Shown here piece after piece: positions 30,445-40,570 of a DNA stretch of 48,377 nucleotides (its first letter is position 1; each line of letters begins with the position of its first letter). The stretch lies in contig CACKCD010000004.1 of the NCBI GenBank assembly GCA_902598595.1, forward strand, positions 1 through 48,377. Direction: 5' to 3'. The notes under the pieces were generated by a model that ran no database searches, was not told the origin of the DNA, and saw only the letters and a list, made by a program, of their open reading frames with translations. The position numbers and the translations under genes are program-made. The DNA is from an uncultured Pelagibacteraceae bacterium. Its GTDB lineage: Bacteria; Pseudomonadota; Alphaproteobacteria; Pelagibacterales; Pelagibacteraceae.

Positions 30445-31266
30445 ATGAAAAAATTTATAGTTGAAACATATTACACTTGCACTTTTAAAACTATTCACTC
30501 ATTGGACAGTCTTAATGATCAAGAATTGTCTAAAATTGACTCAAGAAACGATGGAGAGGTAGAAGTTATTGATGTTAAATTAAATAACCGTAAAACAAAA
30601 AAGGTTGGAAAAGACGAAAAATCTTCTGCAAAATTAAAGAAAACAGACAGCGTCTTATCTTCAACTATTTCAAAAGAGGTTGTTAATCCTAAAAATCAAA
30701 ACAAGATAAATGATCCTTATTCAATTAAAGTTAAAAATAATTCAAGATTTAAAATGCCAGATCGTAGAAAAGGTTATATTCAAAAGGCTCAAATAGGAGA
30801 CCACAAGGTTTATTTACATACTGGAGAATATGATGATGGAAAAATAGGAGAAATTTTCATAGATACTAATAAAGAAGGTGAATTAGTTAAAGCTATGATG
30901 AATAATTTTGCGATAGCAATATCTCTAGGATTACAATATGGCGTTCCATTAGAAGAATACGTTGATGCATTTATCGATACTAAATTCGAACCATCAGGAA
31001 ATGTTATAGGTAATGATAGAATTTTAAGTGCATCATCAATTTTAGATTATGTATTTAGAGAATTAGCTATTTCTTACTTAGGAAAAGAAGATTTAGCCCA
31101 CACTCCCTCTATTGCGAGTACAAAAGATATAAGCAACGAAAATGGAGACGACAAATTCCTAAAAATTGTTAAAAACATTACTTCAAAAGGTTTTGTTAGA
31201 AGTAATTATGAAGAAAAATTGGTTGATCTTTCTGACGTAAGAATCAATCTTAAATCTAAGAATTAA
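30445..31266 (+). CDS. TSCPD domain protein resembling the C-terminal region of class II (B12-dependent) ribonucleotide reductase NrdJ
   Basis: [82 protein letters not shown]...[18 protein letters not shown]; no catalytic RNR barrel in the ORF. Confidence 0.82.
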   Translation: MKKFIVETYYTCTFKTIHSLDSLNDQELSKIDSRNDGEVEVIDVKLNNRKTKKVGKDEKSSAKLKKTDSVLSSTISKEVVNPKNQNKINDPYSIKVKNNSRFKMPDRRKGYIQKAQIGDHKVYLHTGEYDDGKIGEIFIDTNKEGELVKAMMNNFAIAISLGLQYGVPLEEYVDAFIDTKFEPSGNVIGNDRILSASSILDYVFRELAISYLGKEDLAHTPSIASTKDISNENGDDKFLKIVKNITSKGFVRSNYEEKLVDLSDVRINLKSKN

Positions 31267-33050
31267 TTTTTCTTAATCTCTGCCTTTAATCCAAGTTCTT
31301 TCAATTGTTTTGGCTCAACTTCAGACGGGGCTTTCATCATTAAATCTTGAGCATTTTGATTCATAGGAAATAAAGTCACTTCTCTAATATTTTTTTCATT
31401 TGCTAGCAACATTACAATTCTGTCTATACCTGGAGCTATTCCTCCATGAGGAGGGGCTCCATAACTTAATGCATTTAACATCCCGCCAAACTTTTCTTCC
31501 ACTTGTTTTTTATCATACCCTGCCAATGAAAAAAGTTTATACATTAAATCAGGAGAATGATTTCTTATAGCCCCCGAAGATAGCTCAATTCCATTACAAA
31601 CAATATCATATTGAAGTGCTTTTATTTCTAAAGGCTTATTGAAATCTAATTTAGTTATGTCTCCCTGAGGCATAGAGAAAGGATTGTGACTAAATTTTAC
31701 TTTTTTTGTTTGTTCATCTAACTCATACATGGGATAATCAGTGATCCAACAAAATGCAAATTTTTCCTCATCGATTACACCTAAATCTTTTGCAATTTTG
31801 TTTCTAGAAATTGATAAAATTTTTTCAACTTCGTTTATTTTACCGCAAGCTAAAAAAATACTGTCTCCTACTTCAACTTTGCATATTTTCATTATTTCTT
31901 TTAAAGAGTCTTCACTAAAAAATTTTCCTACAGGTCCTTTACCAGAGATTTTCTCATTTTTTTCTATAGTAAAATAAGCTAAGCCCGAGGCACCTTGTTC
32001 TTTGGCCCATTTATCAATATTATCAAAAAAACTTCTTGGTTTATCTTTAGTATTTTTAGTAACTATACATCTTGCTACTGAACCAGATTTTACTAATTTT
32101 TTAAAAATATCAAATTTTACGTCATCTCTTGTAAATATTTTTGTGATATCATGTATTAATAATGGATTCCTTAAGTCTGGTTTATCAGTTCCATATTTAA
32201 GCATAGTTTCTTGGAAAGGAATTCTTGGAAATTTATCATTCATTATTGATTTTGGAGAAAATTTTTTAAACAAACTTACCATTAGTTTTTCAACTACATT
32301 AAAAACATCTTCTTGTTCCACAAATGACATTTCTATATCTAACTGGTAAAATTCTCCAGGACTTCTGTCCGCTCTAGCGTCTTCATCTCTAAAACATGGA
32401 GCTATTTGAAAATATTTATCAAATCCTGAAATCATTATTAATTGTTTAAATTGTTGAGGCGCTTGTGGCAAAGCATAAAACTTTCCTGGATTTAATCGGC
32501 TAGGAACTAAAAAATCTCTGGCTCCTTCAGGGCTTGAAGAAGTTAAAATTGGAGTTTGATATTCAAGAAAACCTAATTTTAACATTTCAGATCTTATAAA
32601 AGAAATAATTTTAGATCTCAGCACAATATTTTCGTGCATTTCCTGTCTTCTTAAATCTAAAAATCTATATTTTAATCTTATATCTTCAGGGTAATCCTGT
32701 TCTCCGAAAACTGGCATTGGTAAATCTTTCGACTCTGATAAAATCTTAACTGACTGAATATCAACCTCAATTTTACCTGTTGAGAGTTCTAAGTTCTCGG
32801 TTCCTTTTCCTCTCTTAATAACTTTTCCTGCAATTGTTAAAACAGACTCAGGTCTAATTTTTTCTAATACAGAAAAAAATTTATTATTATTTTCAATAAC
32901 ACATTGAGTTAATCCAAAATGGTCTCTTAAATCTATAAATAATAAATTTCCATGGTCTCTTTTTCTGTGGAGCCAACCTGATAAGGAAACCGTTTTTCCA
33001 GAGTCTTTTTCTGTTAGTTCAGAACAATTGTGTGATCTATATTTATTCAT
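31263..33050 (-). CDS. aspS: Aspartyl-tRNA synthetase
   Basis: [62 protein letters not shown]. Confidence 0.97.
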   Translation of the reverse strand: MNKYRSHNCSELTEKDSGKTVSLSGWLHRKRDHGNLLFIDLRDHFGLTQCVIENNNKFFSVLEKIRPESVLTIAGKVIKRGKGTENLELSTGKIEVDIQSVKILSESKDLPMPVFGEQDYPEDIRLKYRFLDLRRQEMHENIVLRSKIISFIRSEMLKLGFLEYQTPILTSSSPEGARDFLVPSRLNPGKFYALPQAPQQFKQLIMISGFDKYFQIAPCFRDEDARADRSPGEFYQLDIEMSFVEQEDVFNVVEKLMVSLFKKFSPKSIMNDKFPRIPFQETMLKYGTDKPDLRNPLLIHDITKIFTRDDVKFDIFKKLVKSGSVARCIVTKNTKDKPRSFFDNIDKWAKEQGASGLAYFTIEKNEKISGKGPVGKFFSEDSLKEIMKICKVEVGDSIFLACGKINEVEKILSISRNKIAKDLGVIDEEKFAFCWITDYPMYELDEQTKKVKFSHNPFSMPQGDITKLDFNKPLEIKALQYDIVCNGIELSSGAIRNHSPDLMYKLFSLAGYDKKQVEEKFGGMLNALSYGAPPHGGIAPGIDRIVMLLANEKNIREVTLFPMNQNAQDLMMKAPSEVEPKQLKELGLKAEIKKN

Positions 33051-33705
33051 TCTTTAATACTTTTTTTATTAAATTAATATTTATCGATTTTCCAGAAGAT
33101 AAAGACAAATCATCAATTTCTTTTATACATTTAAATACTTTTTCATAAGATCGTTCAATATTTTTAATAATATACTCCGTTATTTTGGGGTTTATTTCTA
33201 TTTGCTTTTCAGAAAAAAATTTAGAGATTATTACACTTAATAAATCGTCAGTAGGTAAATCAATGCCTAAATTCATAAAACTTTTTGCTCTAGACTGCAA
33301 ATCTTTTAAATCAAATCCCATGTCTTTTATAGGAAAAATAGAATTTATAACTACGTAAATATCTAATTGTTTACATTGATTTAATGTTGAATAAAAAGTT
33401 TTTTCATCAATATTTTCATTGTAATTATCAATTATTAAACAATCTAGTTGTCCAAATTTTGATATTGTTTCATTAGCTATATCTTCAGCATTTAATATTT
33501 GAGTAGAATTAATTTTTTTTTTTAAAATTTTTGATAAGTGAGTTTTGCCGGAACCTTTGGGTCCAAAAATATTTACCCATTTATCAGGCCAATTCGGCCA
33601 ACTTTCGATTAAACGATATGCAGCAAAATTGTTGCTAGAAACATAATAATCTTGTTCATAATATTTTGTTTTAAAAGGAAATTTAAATACCAATTGACTC
33701 ATCAA
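33043..33705 (-). CDS. hda: DnaA-related regulatory ATPase, Hda/HdaA-like
   Basis: Short DnaA-type AAA+ protein without DnaA DNA-binding domain: [47 protein letters not shown]. Confidence 0.82.
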   Translation of the reverse strand: MMSQLVFKFPFKTKYYEQDYYVSSNNFAAYRLIESWPNWPDKWVNIFGPKGSGKTHLSKILKKKINSTQILNAEDIANETISKFGQLDCLIIDNYNENIDEKTFYSTLNQCKQLDIYVVINSIFPIKDMGFDLKDLQSRAKSFMNLGIDLPTDDLLSVIISKFFSEKQIEINPKITEYIIKNIERSYEKVFKCIKEIDDLSLSSGKSININLIKKVLKNE

Positions 33706-34748
33706 ATTATATTAAGTTGCCACTGTCCAGCTATCATTTTTAAATCAATTTCTTCATCTTTAAGCTTATTTATAATCTTATTAATTTTTCCAAGATATTT
33801 AATCTTAATCATTACATAATCTTTGTTTAATTCTTGAACATAAAAGTTATCAATTAAATCTATCTTATTTAATCTATTGCTAAACTCTACTAAATTGCTT
33901 TTCTTATTTAATCGAATTTCAGCATTTAAAAAAGATGGTGTTTTTACGTCGATAAGATTCTGAGATTTAATCAAATCTTTTATTACATTGTTAATTCCCA
34001 AAATTACTTCTTGATAAAAAATTTTTTCACTAATATTTTCATTTTTATTTACAGACAAATTTTTATTTATTCTTTTGCCTTCAATTCTTGTACTTAAAAA
34101 AACTTCAGCAGACTTATTATTAATTTCAATATTAGCAAATACTATATTATCGTTTTCGTATTCTTTAAAAAAATCAGCAACTTTTAATTTATAGATATTA
34201 TTTTTGAGTGAATTTATTTTTTGAATATTTTCTATATTTTCTGCAGGTAGTGTATATTGAATTAAGTTATCAAATTTTTCTTCATTCCACTTTTCATAAA
34301 AATAGTTTTTTGTATAAATAAAATATTGATCATTTTTTTTTAATAAAGGAAACAATATTACCTCAGTATTTATGATATCTGAGTAAAGAATATTTTTATT
34401 ATAAAAAAAATTATGCATCCTATTTTTATCAAAAGAAACATTTACCTTGATATTATTGTTATCAACTATTTCTTCATCTTGACTTATAATTTGATAATAA
34501 GAAATTAGTTTTTTAATTTGAGCTAAATTAATATTAGAAAATTTTTTATAATCTTCTTCCATTAAAAGCCTATTAATCAGTTCATCAAACGCTTTTTGAA
34601 AAGCTGTATTAACTAATTTTTCTTTATTTTTAGAAGTTTCTTGACTTATCTCAATATTATTAACATTAAAAATGTTGTTATCTGATAAAACATTTCCAGT
34701 TTTTAATAAAATAATTAATATACAGCTTATAAATATTAAGTTTTTCAT
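33702..34748 (-). CDS. DUF2066 domain-containing exported protein
   Basis: Signal peptide, AFQKAFDELINRLL near N-terminus; position next to purM and hda as in alphaproteobacterial DUF2066 loci. Confidence 0.7.
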   Translation of the reverse strand: MKNLIFISCILIILLKTGNVLSDNNIFNVNNIEISQETSKNKEKLVNTAFQKAFDELINRLLMEEDYKKFSNINLAQIKKLISYYQIISQDEEIVDNNNIKVNVSFDKNRMHNFFYNKNILYSDIINTEVILFPLLKKNDQYFIYTKNYFYEKWNEEKFDNLIQYTLPAENIENIQKINSLKNNIYKLKVADFFKEYENDNIVFANIEINNKSAEVFLSTRIEGKRINKNLSVNKNENISEKIFYQEVILGINNVIKDLIKSQNLIDVKTPSFLNAEIRLNKKSNLVEFSNRLNKIDLIDNFYVQELNKDYVMIKIKYLGKINKIINKLKDEEIDLKMIAGQWQLNII

Positions 34749-34773
34749 AATTAGCTAATTACCATTTTTATAA

Positions 34774-35802
34774 ATGAAAAAAATACAAAATAGTTATAAA
34801 AAAAGCGGTGTAAATATTTTTATAGCTAATAAATTTGTTAATCACATAGCAAAAATAACAAACAAAAATGTCAAAAAGACGGATAGGTCATTTAATAAGA
34901 GCAATATAGGGGCTTTTGGTTCAGTTTTTGACATAAGCAATATCAAAATTAAGGATCCAGTTATAGTGTCCTGCACAGATGGAGTAGGAACGAAAATAGA
35001 TTTAGCTAGTAAATTTAAAAAATTTAATTCAATTGGAGTTGATTTAGTTGCAATGTGTGTGAATGATTTAATAGTTCAGGGTGCAAAACCATTGTTCTTT
35101 TTAGATTACATTGCTGTTGGGAAATTAGATTTAAATAAAACAAAAAAAATTTTAGAAGGAATTTTAAAGGGTTGTAGAATTTCTGATTGTAAACTAATTG
35201 GTGGCGAAACTGCAGAAATGCCAGGAATTTATTCAAAAGATAAATTTGACCTTGCTGGGTTTAGTGTAGGTATAGTTTCAAAAAAAAGAATTTTGACAAA
35301 ACAAGACGTAAGAAAAGAAAATTTAATTTTAGCTATACCATCTAATGGCCTTCATTCAAATGGATATTCTTTGGTAAGATCAATTTTAAAAAATAACAAA
35401 GTGACGAATAATATAAAAAAAGAATTATTAAAACCAACGAAAATTTATACAAAAGAGATATTAAAATTAGTAGATAAAAATTTAATAAATTCAGCAGCCC
35501 ATATAACTGGAGGCGGTTTAATTGAAAATATTACAAGATCAATTCCAAGTAATTTATGCGCAAATATAGATCTTTCAAAAATTAAAACCAAAAAAATATT
35601 TAAATGGTTAAAAACAAAAAATATATCAGATCTTGAAATGCTTAAAACTTTTAATTGTGGAGTTGGTTTTTGTATAATCATAGACAAAAAAAATATTAAA
35701 AAAATTAAAAAATACTTCTCAAAAGATTTTATGCCCTATGAAATTGGTTTTATAACTAAAGATACTAAAAATTTAAGATTATATAATTCAATAAAATGGT
35801 AA
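34774..35802 (+). CDS. purM: Phosphoribosylformylglycinamidine cyclo-ligase
   Basis: VSCTDGVGTKIDLA, GAKPLFFLDYIAVGKLD, GGETAEMPGIY, AHITGGGLIENITRSIP. Confidence 0.97.
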   Translation: MKKIQNSYKKSGVNIFIANKFVNHIAKITNKNVKKTDRSFNKSNIGAFGSVFDISNIKIKDPVIVSCTDGVGTKIDLASKFKKFNSIGVDLVAMCVNDLIVQGAKPLFFLDYIAVGKLDLNKTKKILEGILKGCRISDCKLIGGETAEMPGIYSKDKFDLAGFSVGIVSKKRILTKQDVRKENLILAIPSNGLHSNGYSLVRSILKNNKVTNNIKKELLKPTKIYTKEILKLVDKNLINSAAHITGGGLIENITRSIPSNLCANIDLSKIKTKKIFKWLKTKNISDLEMLKTFNCGVGFCIIIDKKNIKKIKKYFSKDFMPYEIGFITKDTKNLRLYNSIKW

Positions 35803-36359
35803 AAAAAAATGCTTGTGTATTTATCTCTGGATATGGGTCAAATTTAAAATCATTAATAGACAATTCTAGAAAAGAAAATTTTCCAGTAAATATAAGTTTG
35901 GTTGTTAGTAACAACATAAATGCAAAAGGTTTATTACATGCCAAAAAAAACTGTATTCCTTATTTAATTGTAAATACTAAAAAAAGGAATTTCGAAAATA
36001 GTATTTTAAAAATGATAAAAAAACACAAGATTGTTCTAATCTGTTTGGCGGGATATATGAAAATTATTTCTAAAAATTTCTTAAATAAATATAGAAAAAA
36101 AATAATTAATATTCACCCGTCTCTGCTTCCTAAATACAAGGGATTAAATACTTATGAAAGAGTTATCAAAAATAATGAAAAAAAAACTGGCTGTACTGTA
36201 CATTTTGTTAATGAAAAACTTGATAGCGGAAAATTAATAGTTCAAAAGAGTTTTTTTATAAAAAAAAAAGATAAAACAGATGTTTTAAAAATTAAAACTC
36301 AAAAGTTAGAAAAAAGGGCGTTCCCAGAAGCAATTATAAAAATTTATAGGTATAGTTAA
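35796..36359 (+). CDS. purN: Phosphoribosylglycinamide formyltransferase
   Basis: VFISGYGSNLKSLID, LAGYMKIISKNFL, INIHPSLLPKYKGLNTYERVI, GCTVHFVNEKLDSGKLI. Confidence 0.95.
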   Translation: MVKKNACVFISGYGSNLKSLIDNSRKENFPVNISLVVSNNINAKGLLHAKKNCIPYLIVNTKKRNFENSILKMIKKHKIVLICLAGYMKIISKNFLNKYRKKIINIHPSLLPKYKGLNTYERVIKNNEKKTGCTVHFVNEKLDSGKLIVQKSFFIKKKDKTDVLKIKTQKLEKRAFPEAIIKIYRYS

Positions 36360-36766
36360 TTATTAAAAAAGAAATCTATTTCCTTTTTTGCATTTTCCAC
36401 TGAGTCAGAACCATGAACAGAATTTTTATCAATTGATATTCCGTAGAGTTTTCTTATAGTTTTGTCTTCTGCTTTTTTTGGATCTGTAGCTCCCATTAAT
36501 TCTCTATTAAATAAGACTGCATTTTCACCCTCTAAAATCATTGCTACAATAGGGCCGGAAGACAAATATGAGCATAAATCGTCATAAAAAGGCTTTGATT
36601 GATGAACTTTATAGAATTCAGCTGCCTCTTCCTTTGTTAAATGAATCTTTTTATCTTCCATAATTTTTAAATTATTTTTGGTAAAAATGGCTTTGATTTC
36701 GTCTATTAAATCTCTTTCAACTGCATCAGGCTTAATTATTGAAAGTGTTTGTTCTATGTTACTCAT
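36356..36766 (-). CDS. ndk: Nucleoside diphosphate kinase
   Basis: EQTLSIIKPDAVERD, GENAVLFNRELMGATDPKKA, HGSDSVENAKKEIDFFF. Confidence 0.97.
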   Translation of the reverse strand: MSNIEQTLSIIKPDAVERDLIDEIKAIFTKNNLKIMEDKKIHLTKEEAAEFYKVHQSKPFYDDLCSYLSSGPIVAMILEGENAVLFNRELMGATDPKKAEDKTIRKLYGISIDKNSVHGSDSVENAKKEIDFFFNN

Positions 36767-38216
36767 AATTTTCTTCTACCAACTGGTTTAACAATCTTAC
36801 TCCAAATCCAGTGGCTCCACCTGAGTTTAGAGCTCCACCATATTTTGAAAAAGCCATACCAGCAATGTCTAAATGAGCCCATGGAGTTTTGTTTAAAATA
36901 AATCTTTGTAAAAATTGAGCTGCTGTTGTCGATCCTGCTCCACCCACATAATTTATGTTTTGCACATCAGCATTTTTTGAATTCATAAGTTTATCATAAT
37001 TTTTATGTAAAGGCATTCTCCATAGTTTTTCCTCAACTTTTTCACCTGCTTCTAAAATTTTTTTAGATAAATTATCATCGTTTGAAAAAAGTCCAGCATA
37101 TTCAGATCCCAAACAAACTATGATAGCGCCTGTCAAAGTAGCTAAATCTACTATAAATTTTGGTTTAAATTTTTTTTCAGTAAAAGTTAATGCATCAGCT
37201 AGAACTAATCGACCTTCTGCATCTGTATTTAATACTTCTATAGTCTTGCCGCTATAAGATTTAACAATATCTCCTGGCCTTTGGGCAACTCCACTTACCA
37301 TATTCTCTACAAGACCTACTACTCCTACAGCATTAATTTTTGCTTTTTTTAATGCCAAATTTTTCATCAAACCAACAACAGCAGCAGAGCCTGCCATATC
37401 ATAAGTCATGTCTTCCATAAATTTTGCAGGTTTCAATGAATATCCTCCAGTATCAAAAGTAACTCCCTTTCCAACAAAAGCTAAAGGTTTAGAATTATTT
37501 TTTGCACCATTCCATTCCATTGTAACTAGATATGATCCCCTTATACTTCCCATACCTACACCTAGCAAAGCATTCATACCAAGTTTTTTTAATTTTCTTT
37601 TATCGTATACATTTACTTTTAAACCATCTTTTCTAAGAGAAATTAATCTTCTAGCATATTCATCTGGATGTAAAATATTTCCTGGCTCTGAGACTAAGTC
37701 TCTAGCATAAAATGTTCCTTCTTCTAAAGCTTTAAATTTTAATTGATTTTGAATTGAGGTTTTATTTCTAACTCCAAATACATTTATAGAAATAATTCGA
37801 GAATCTTTTTTTGTTTTATATTTTTTGAATTCATAAGATTTTAATTTTAGTCCATGAAGAAAATGTCCTACAAAATTCTCTTGCTTTCCTGCAATACTAT
37901 CAGAGTTTAAATAATACTCACTATTCTTTCCATAATTTATGCGTCCGTAGAATTCTGCGCCTAAATTTTCAATATCAAAACTTTTCAAATCTTTTTTAAT
38001 AGATATTAAAACTATCTTTTTTTTTGAATTGACTTCAAAAACAAAAATATTTTTTTTTAAATCGCTAGTTTTTAACAAGTCATTTATGTAAGAAAACTCA
38101 GACTCTGAAAGATATTTTTTAAAATTATTTATCTTAAACTTCTCATCTGAGAATAAGACTAGATTAGATGATGGTTTGCTGTTTATTTTTTTTAAATAGT
38201 TAATTTTAATAGGCAT
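36759..38216 (-). CDS. pepA: Leucyl aminopeptidase
   Basis: VGKGVTFDTGGYSLKP, NTDAEGRLVLADAL, VDLATLTGAI. Confidence 0.97.
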   Translation of the reverse strand: MPIKINYLKKINSKPSSNLVLFSDEKFKINNFKKYLSESEFSYINDLLKTSDLKKNIFVFEVNSKKKIVLISIKKDLKSFDIENLGAEFYGRINYGKNSEYYLNSDSIAGKQENFVGHFLHGLKLKSYEFKKYKTKKDSRIISINVFGVRNKTSIQNQLKFKALEEGTFYARDLVSEPGNILHPDEYARRLISLRKDGLKVNVYDKRKLKKLGMNALLGVGMGSIRGSYLVTMEWNGAKNNSKPLAFVGKGVTFDTGGYSLKPAKFMEDMTYDMAGSAAVVGLMKNLALKKAKINAVGVVGLVENMVSGVAQRPGDIVKSYSGKTIEVLNTDAEGRLVLADALTFTEKKFKPKFIVDLATLTGAIIVCLGSEYAGLFSNDDNLSKKILEAGEKVEEKLWRMPLHKNYDKLMNSKNADVQNINYVGGAGSTTAAQFLQRFILNKTPWAHLDIAGMAFSKYGGALNSGGATGFGVRLLNQLVEENYE

Positions 38217-38348
38217 ATTTTTTAAATAAATTGAGTTGAGTGGTATATATGTTCAAATATAGTAGATTTCAATGGAAAATTCATCTCAGTGTACTATCAT
38301 AGGTTGAGTTTTGATTAAAGTTACATTATTTTAATATATCAAATTACA

Positions 38349-39485
38349 ATGCTACAAAACAAAATTTATCTTAGTTTTATCAAAGAAATACTTAAAACAT
38401 TTTTTGTTATATTATTTGGTCTTAGTTTAATTGCCTGGACTGTAAGAGCGGTGAATTTTTTAGATCTTATAGTAGAAAGTGGTTATTCTATCTCTACTTA
38501 TTTTCAATATTCACTTTTAAATTTATTTGGTATTTTAACGAAATTCATACCTTTGGCTTTTCTATTATCTTTAATGATATTTATAGTAAAACAAATTCAG
38601 GAAAAAGAATTTCTTATATTATGGACTTCTGGCGTAAAAAAAATAAAAATAATAAATCTGTTTTTTTTCATTTCAATATTTGTCTTAATATTTTATTTAA
38701 TTTTTTCAACTTTTATAACTCCTTTATCCTTAAATGAGTCTAGAAAAATAATTCGTCAAAATAATTTTAATTCTCTTATACCAACAATAAGAGCTCAGCA
38801 GTTTAGCGACTCTTTTAAAGGTTTTACTTTCATTGTAGAAAAAAGATCAAAAAACAATATAGAAAATGTTTTTATTCACGATAACTCTAATACATTAAAA
38901 AATTTAACTTCAAATGAAAAAGATAACGTTGCAACAACTATTTCCGCAAAAAGTGGTTTGGTTGAAGAAAAAAAAATGATTTTATTTAATGGACAAATTG
39001 TGACTTCAAAAAAAGATAATAAAAAAAATGAGATTATTAAATTTGAACAATTGAATATAAATTTGGAAAATCTACAAACTGGAACAATTACGCAGCCAAA
39101 GTTACAAGAAACTTCTACTTTAAAATTAATACAATGTATTAATAATTCTTTTAAGGAGAATGTAGGTAATTGTGGCGAGAGCGCTAAAAAAGAAATCACA
39201 ACTGTTCTAAATAGAAGAATTTTACTTCCTTTATATATTCCAATTGTTGCTTTGTTATGTTCTTTTTTATTAATTAAAACCAAAAAAAGAAAAAATTTTT
39301 TTTTAAATAAATATAGTTTATTTACTTTAAGTTTTTTAATTTTACTTTATGCTGAATTAATCGTTAGGTATACAGGAATATCAAAAGTCATCGCTATTTT
39401 ATTCTTTATCTCTCCTATAGTTTTAATTCCAATAATTTATATATCTTTAATTTATAAACTTTCAAAGGAGTCTATTTATAAATGA
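38349..39485 (+). CDS. lptF: LPS export permease LptF
   Basis: YjgP/YjgQ-family topology; first of an lptF-lptG-lptD run. Confidence 0.9.
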   Translation: MLQNKIYLSFIKEILKTFFVILFGLSLIAWTVRAVNFLDLIVESGYSISTYFQYSLLNLFGILTKFIPLAFLLSLMIFIVKQIQEKEFLILWTSGVKKIKIINLFFFISIFVLIFYLIFSTFITPLSLNESRKIIRQNNFNSLIPTIRAQQFSDSFKGFTFIVEKRSKNNIENVFIHDNSNTLKNLTSNEKDNVATTISAKSGLVEEKKMILFNGQIVTSKKDNKKNEIIKFEQLNINLENLQTGTITQPKLQETSTLKLIQCINNSFKENVGNCGESAKKEITTVLNRRILLPLYIPIVALLCSFLLIKTKKRKNFFLNKYSLFTLSFLILLYAELIVRYTGISKVIAILFFISPIVLIPIIYISLIYKLSKESIYK

Positions 39486-40570
39486 ACAAAGTATTATTTA
39501 ATTATTTATTTACTGGATATTTAAAAACAGTTTTTAAAGTCATAATGATTGCTTATTGCTTTGGACTTATATTAAATCTATTCGAAGAAATTGAATTTTT
39601 TAAAAACTCAAATTCATCTATTTTAATTCCAATGTCTCTTACTGCTCTGTATGTGCCAAATATTGTGATTAAATTAATGCCCTTTATAATTTTTATTTCA
39701 AGCATGTGGTTTCTCTTAAGATTAAGAGACTCTTCAGATTTGCTTTCTATGAAAGTTTTTGGATTTTCAAATTTTAAAATCTTTTTTATATTAGCGGTAA
39801 TATCATTTATGTTTGGTTGGTTAATTTTATTTGCTATTAACCCAATTACTTCAACAATGGTAAAATATTATGAGCAAACAAAATCTAATTTTTCTCGAGA
39901 TATAGATCATTTAATCTCTGTAAATAAAAATGGTTTATGGATTAAAGAAAATACTGATGACGGTTATAGAATAATTACAGCCGATGCGACTAAAAGTAAT
40001 ATTATCAATAATGTTATAATTTTTAATTTAGATAAAGAAAATAAGTTAATTAGCAAAATCCACTCCGAGGAAGCAGATATATCTGATAATAAATGGAATT
40101 TGAAGGATGTTATAATCCATGAATTTAAAGAAGGAATAAGCGATCAAATTGGCTTAGAAAAATTCTCTATTGTTTCAAAATATAATTACCATAAAATTTC
40201 AGTTTTATTCAAAAATTTCGACACTATGTCTTTTTTAGAGTTATTATTAAATTACAATGAGCTACAAAAGAAAGGCTATAATAAATCCTATTTGGACCAA
40301 AATCTAAATTCCATGCTATCTATGCCTTTCTTTTTATTTATCATGACTTCTTTAGCCTCAATATTGGCAATGAGTACACTTAAGAAATCAAATAATTTTG
40401 TGTTTATGGTCGTTGGACTCATTGCTTGTGTAGCTGTTTATTATTTTAAAGATTTATCACTAGCCCTAGGTCAGACAAATAGGATCTCATTGTCTTTAGC
40501 AGTTTGGATACCTGTAATTGCTATCGGGTTATTTAGTTCGATTGGAGTTTTACAAATCAATGAAAAATAA
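39482..40570 (+). CDS. lptG: LPS export permease LptG
   Basis: YjgP/YjgQ-family topology; ATGA overlap with lptF. Confidence 0.9.
   Translation: MNKVLFNYLFTGYLKTVFKVIMIAYCFGLILNLFEEIEFFKNSNSSILIPMSLTALYVPNIVIKLMPFIIFISSMWFLLRLRDSSDLLSMKVFGFSNFKIFFILAVISFMFGWLILFAINPITSTMVKYYEQTKSNFSRDIDHLISVNKNGLWIKENTDDGYRIITADATKSNIINNVIIFNLDKENKLISKIHSEEADISDNKWNLKDVIIHEFKEGISDQIGLEKFSIVSKYNYHKISVLFKNFDTMSFLELLLNYNELQKKGYNKSYLDQNLNSMLSMPFFLFIMTSLASILAMSTLKKSNNFVFMVVGLIACVAVYYFKDLSLALGQTNRISLSLAVWIPVIAIGLFSSIGVLQINEK

Noticed and set aside
32002-32349. 115-aa plus-strand ORF antisense to aspS (also 31741..31977)
   Set aside because: Shadow ORFs within aspS; no supporting features.
38217-38348. 132-bp divergent region between pepA and lptF as a possible ncRNA or riboswitch
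   Set aside because: Only weak repeats (GTTGAGT twice) and a plausible promoter; no convincing conserved structure visible by eye.
38876-39283. 135-aa minus-strand ORF antisense to lptF
   Set aside because: Shadow ORF of lptF in low-GC sequence; no domain or separate upstream signal.
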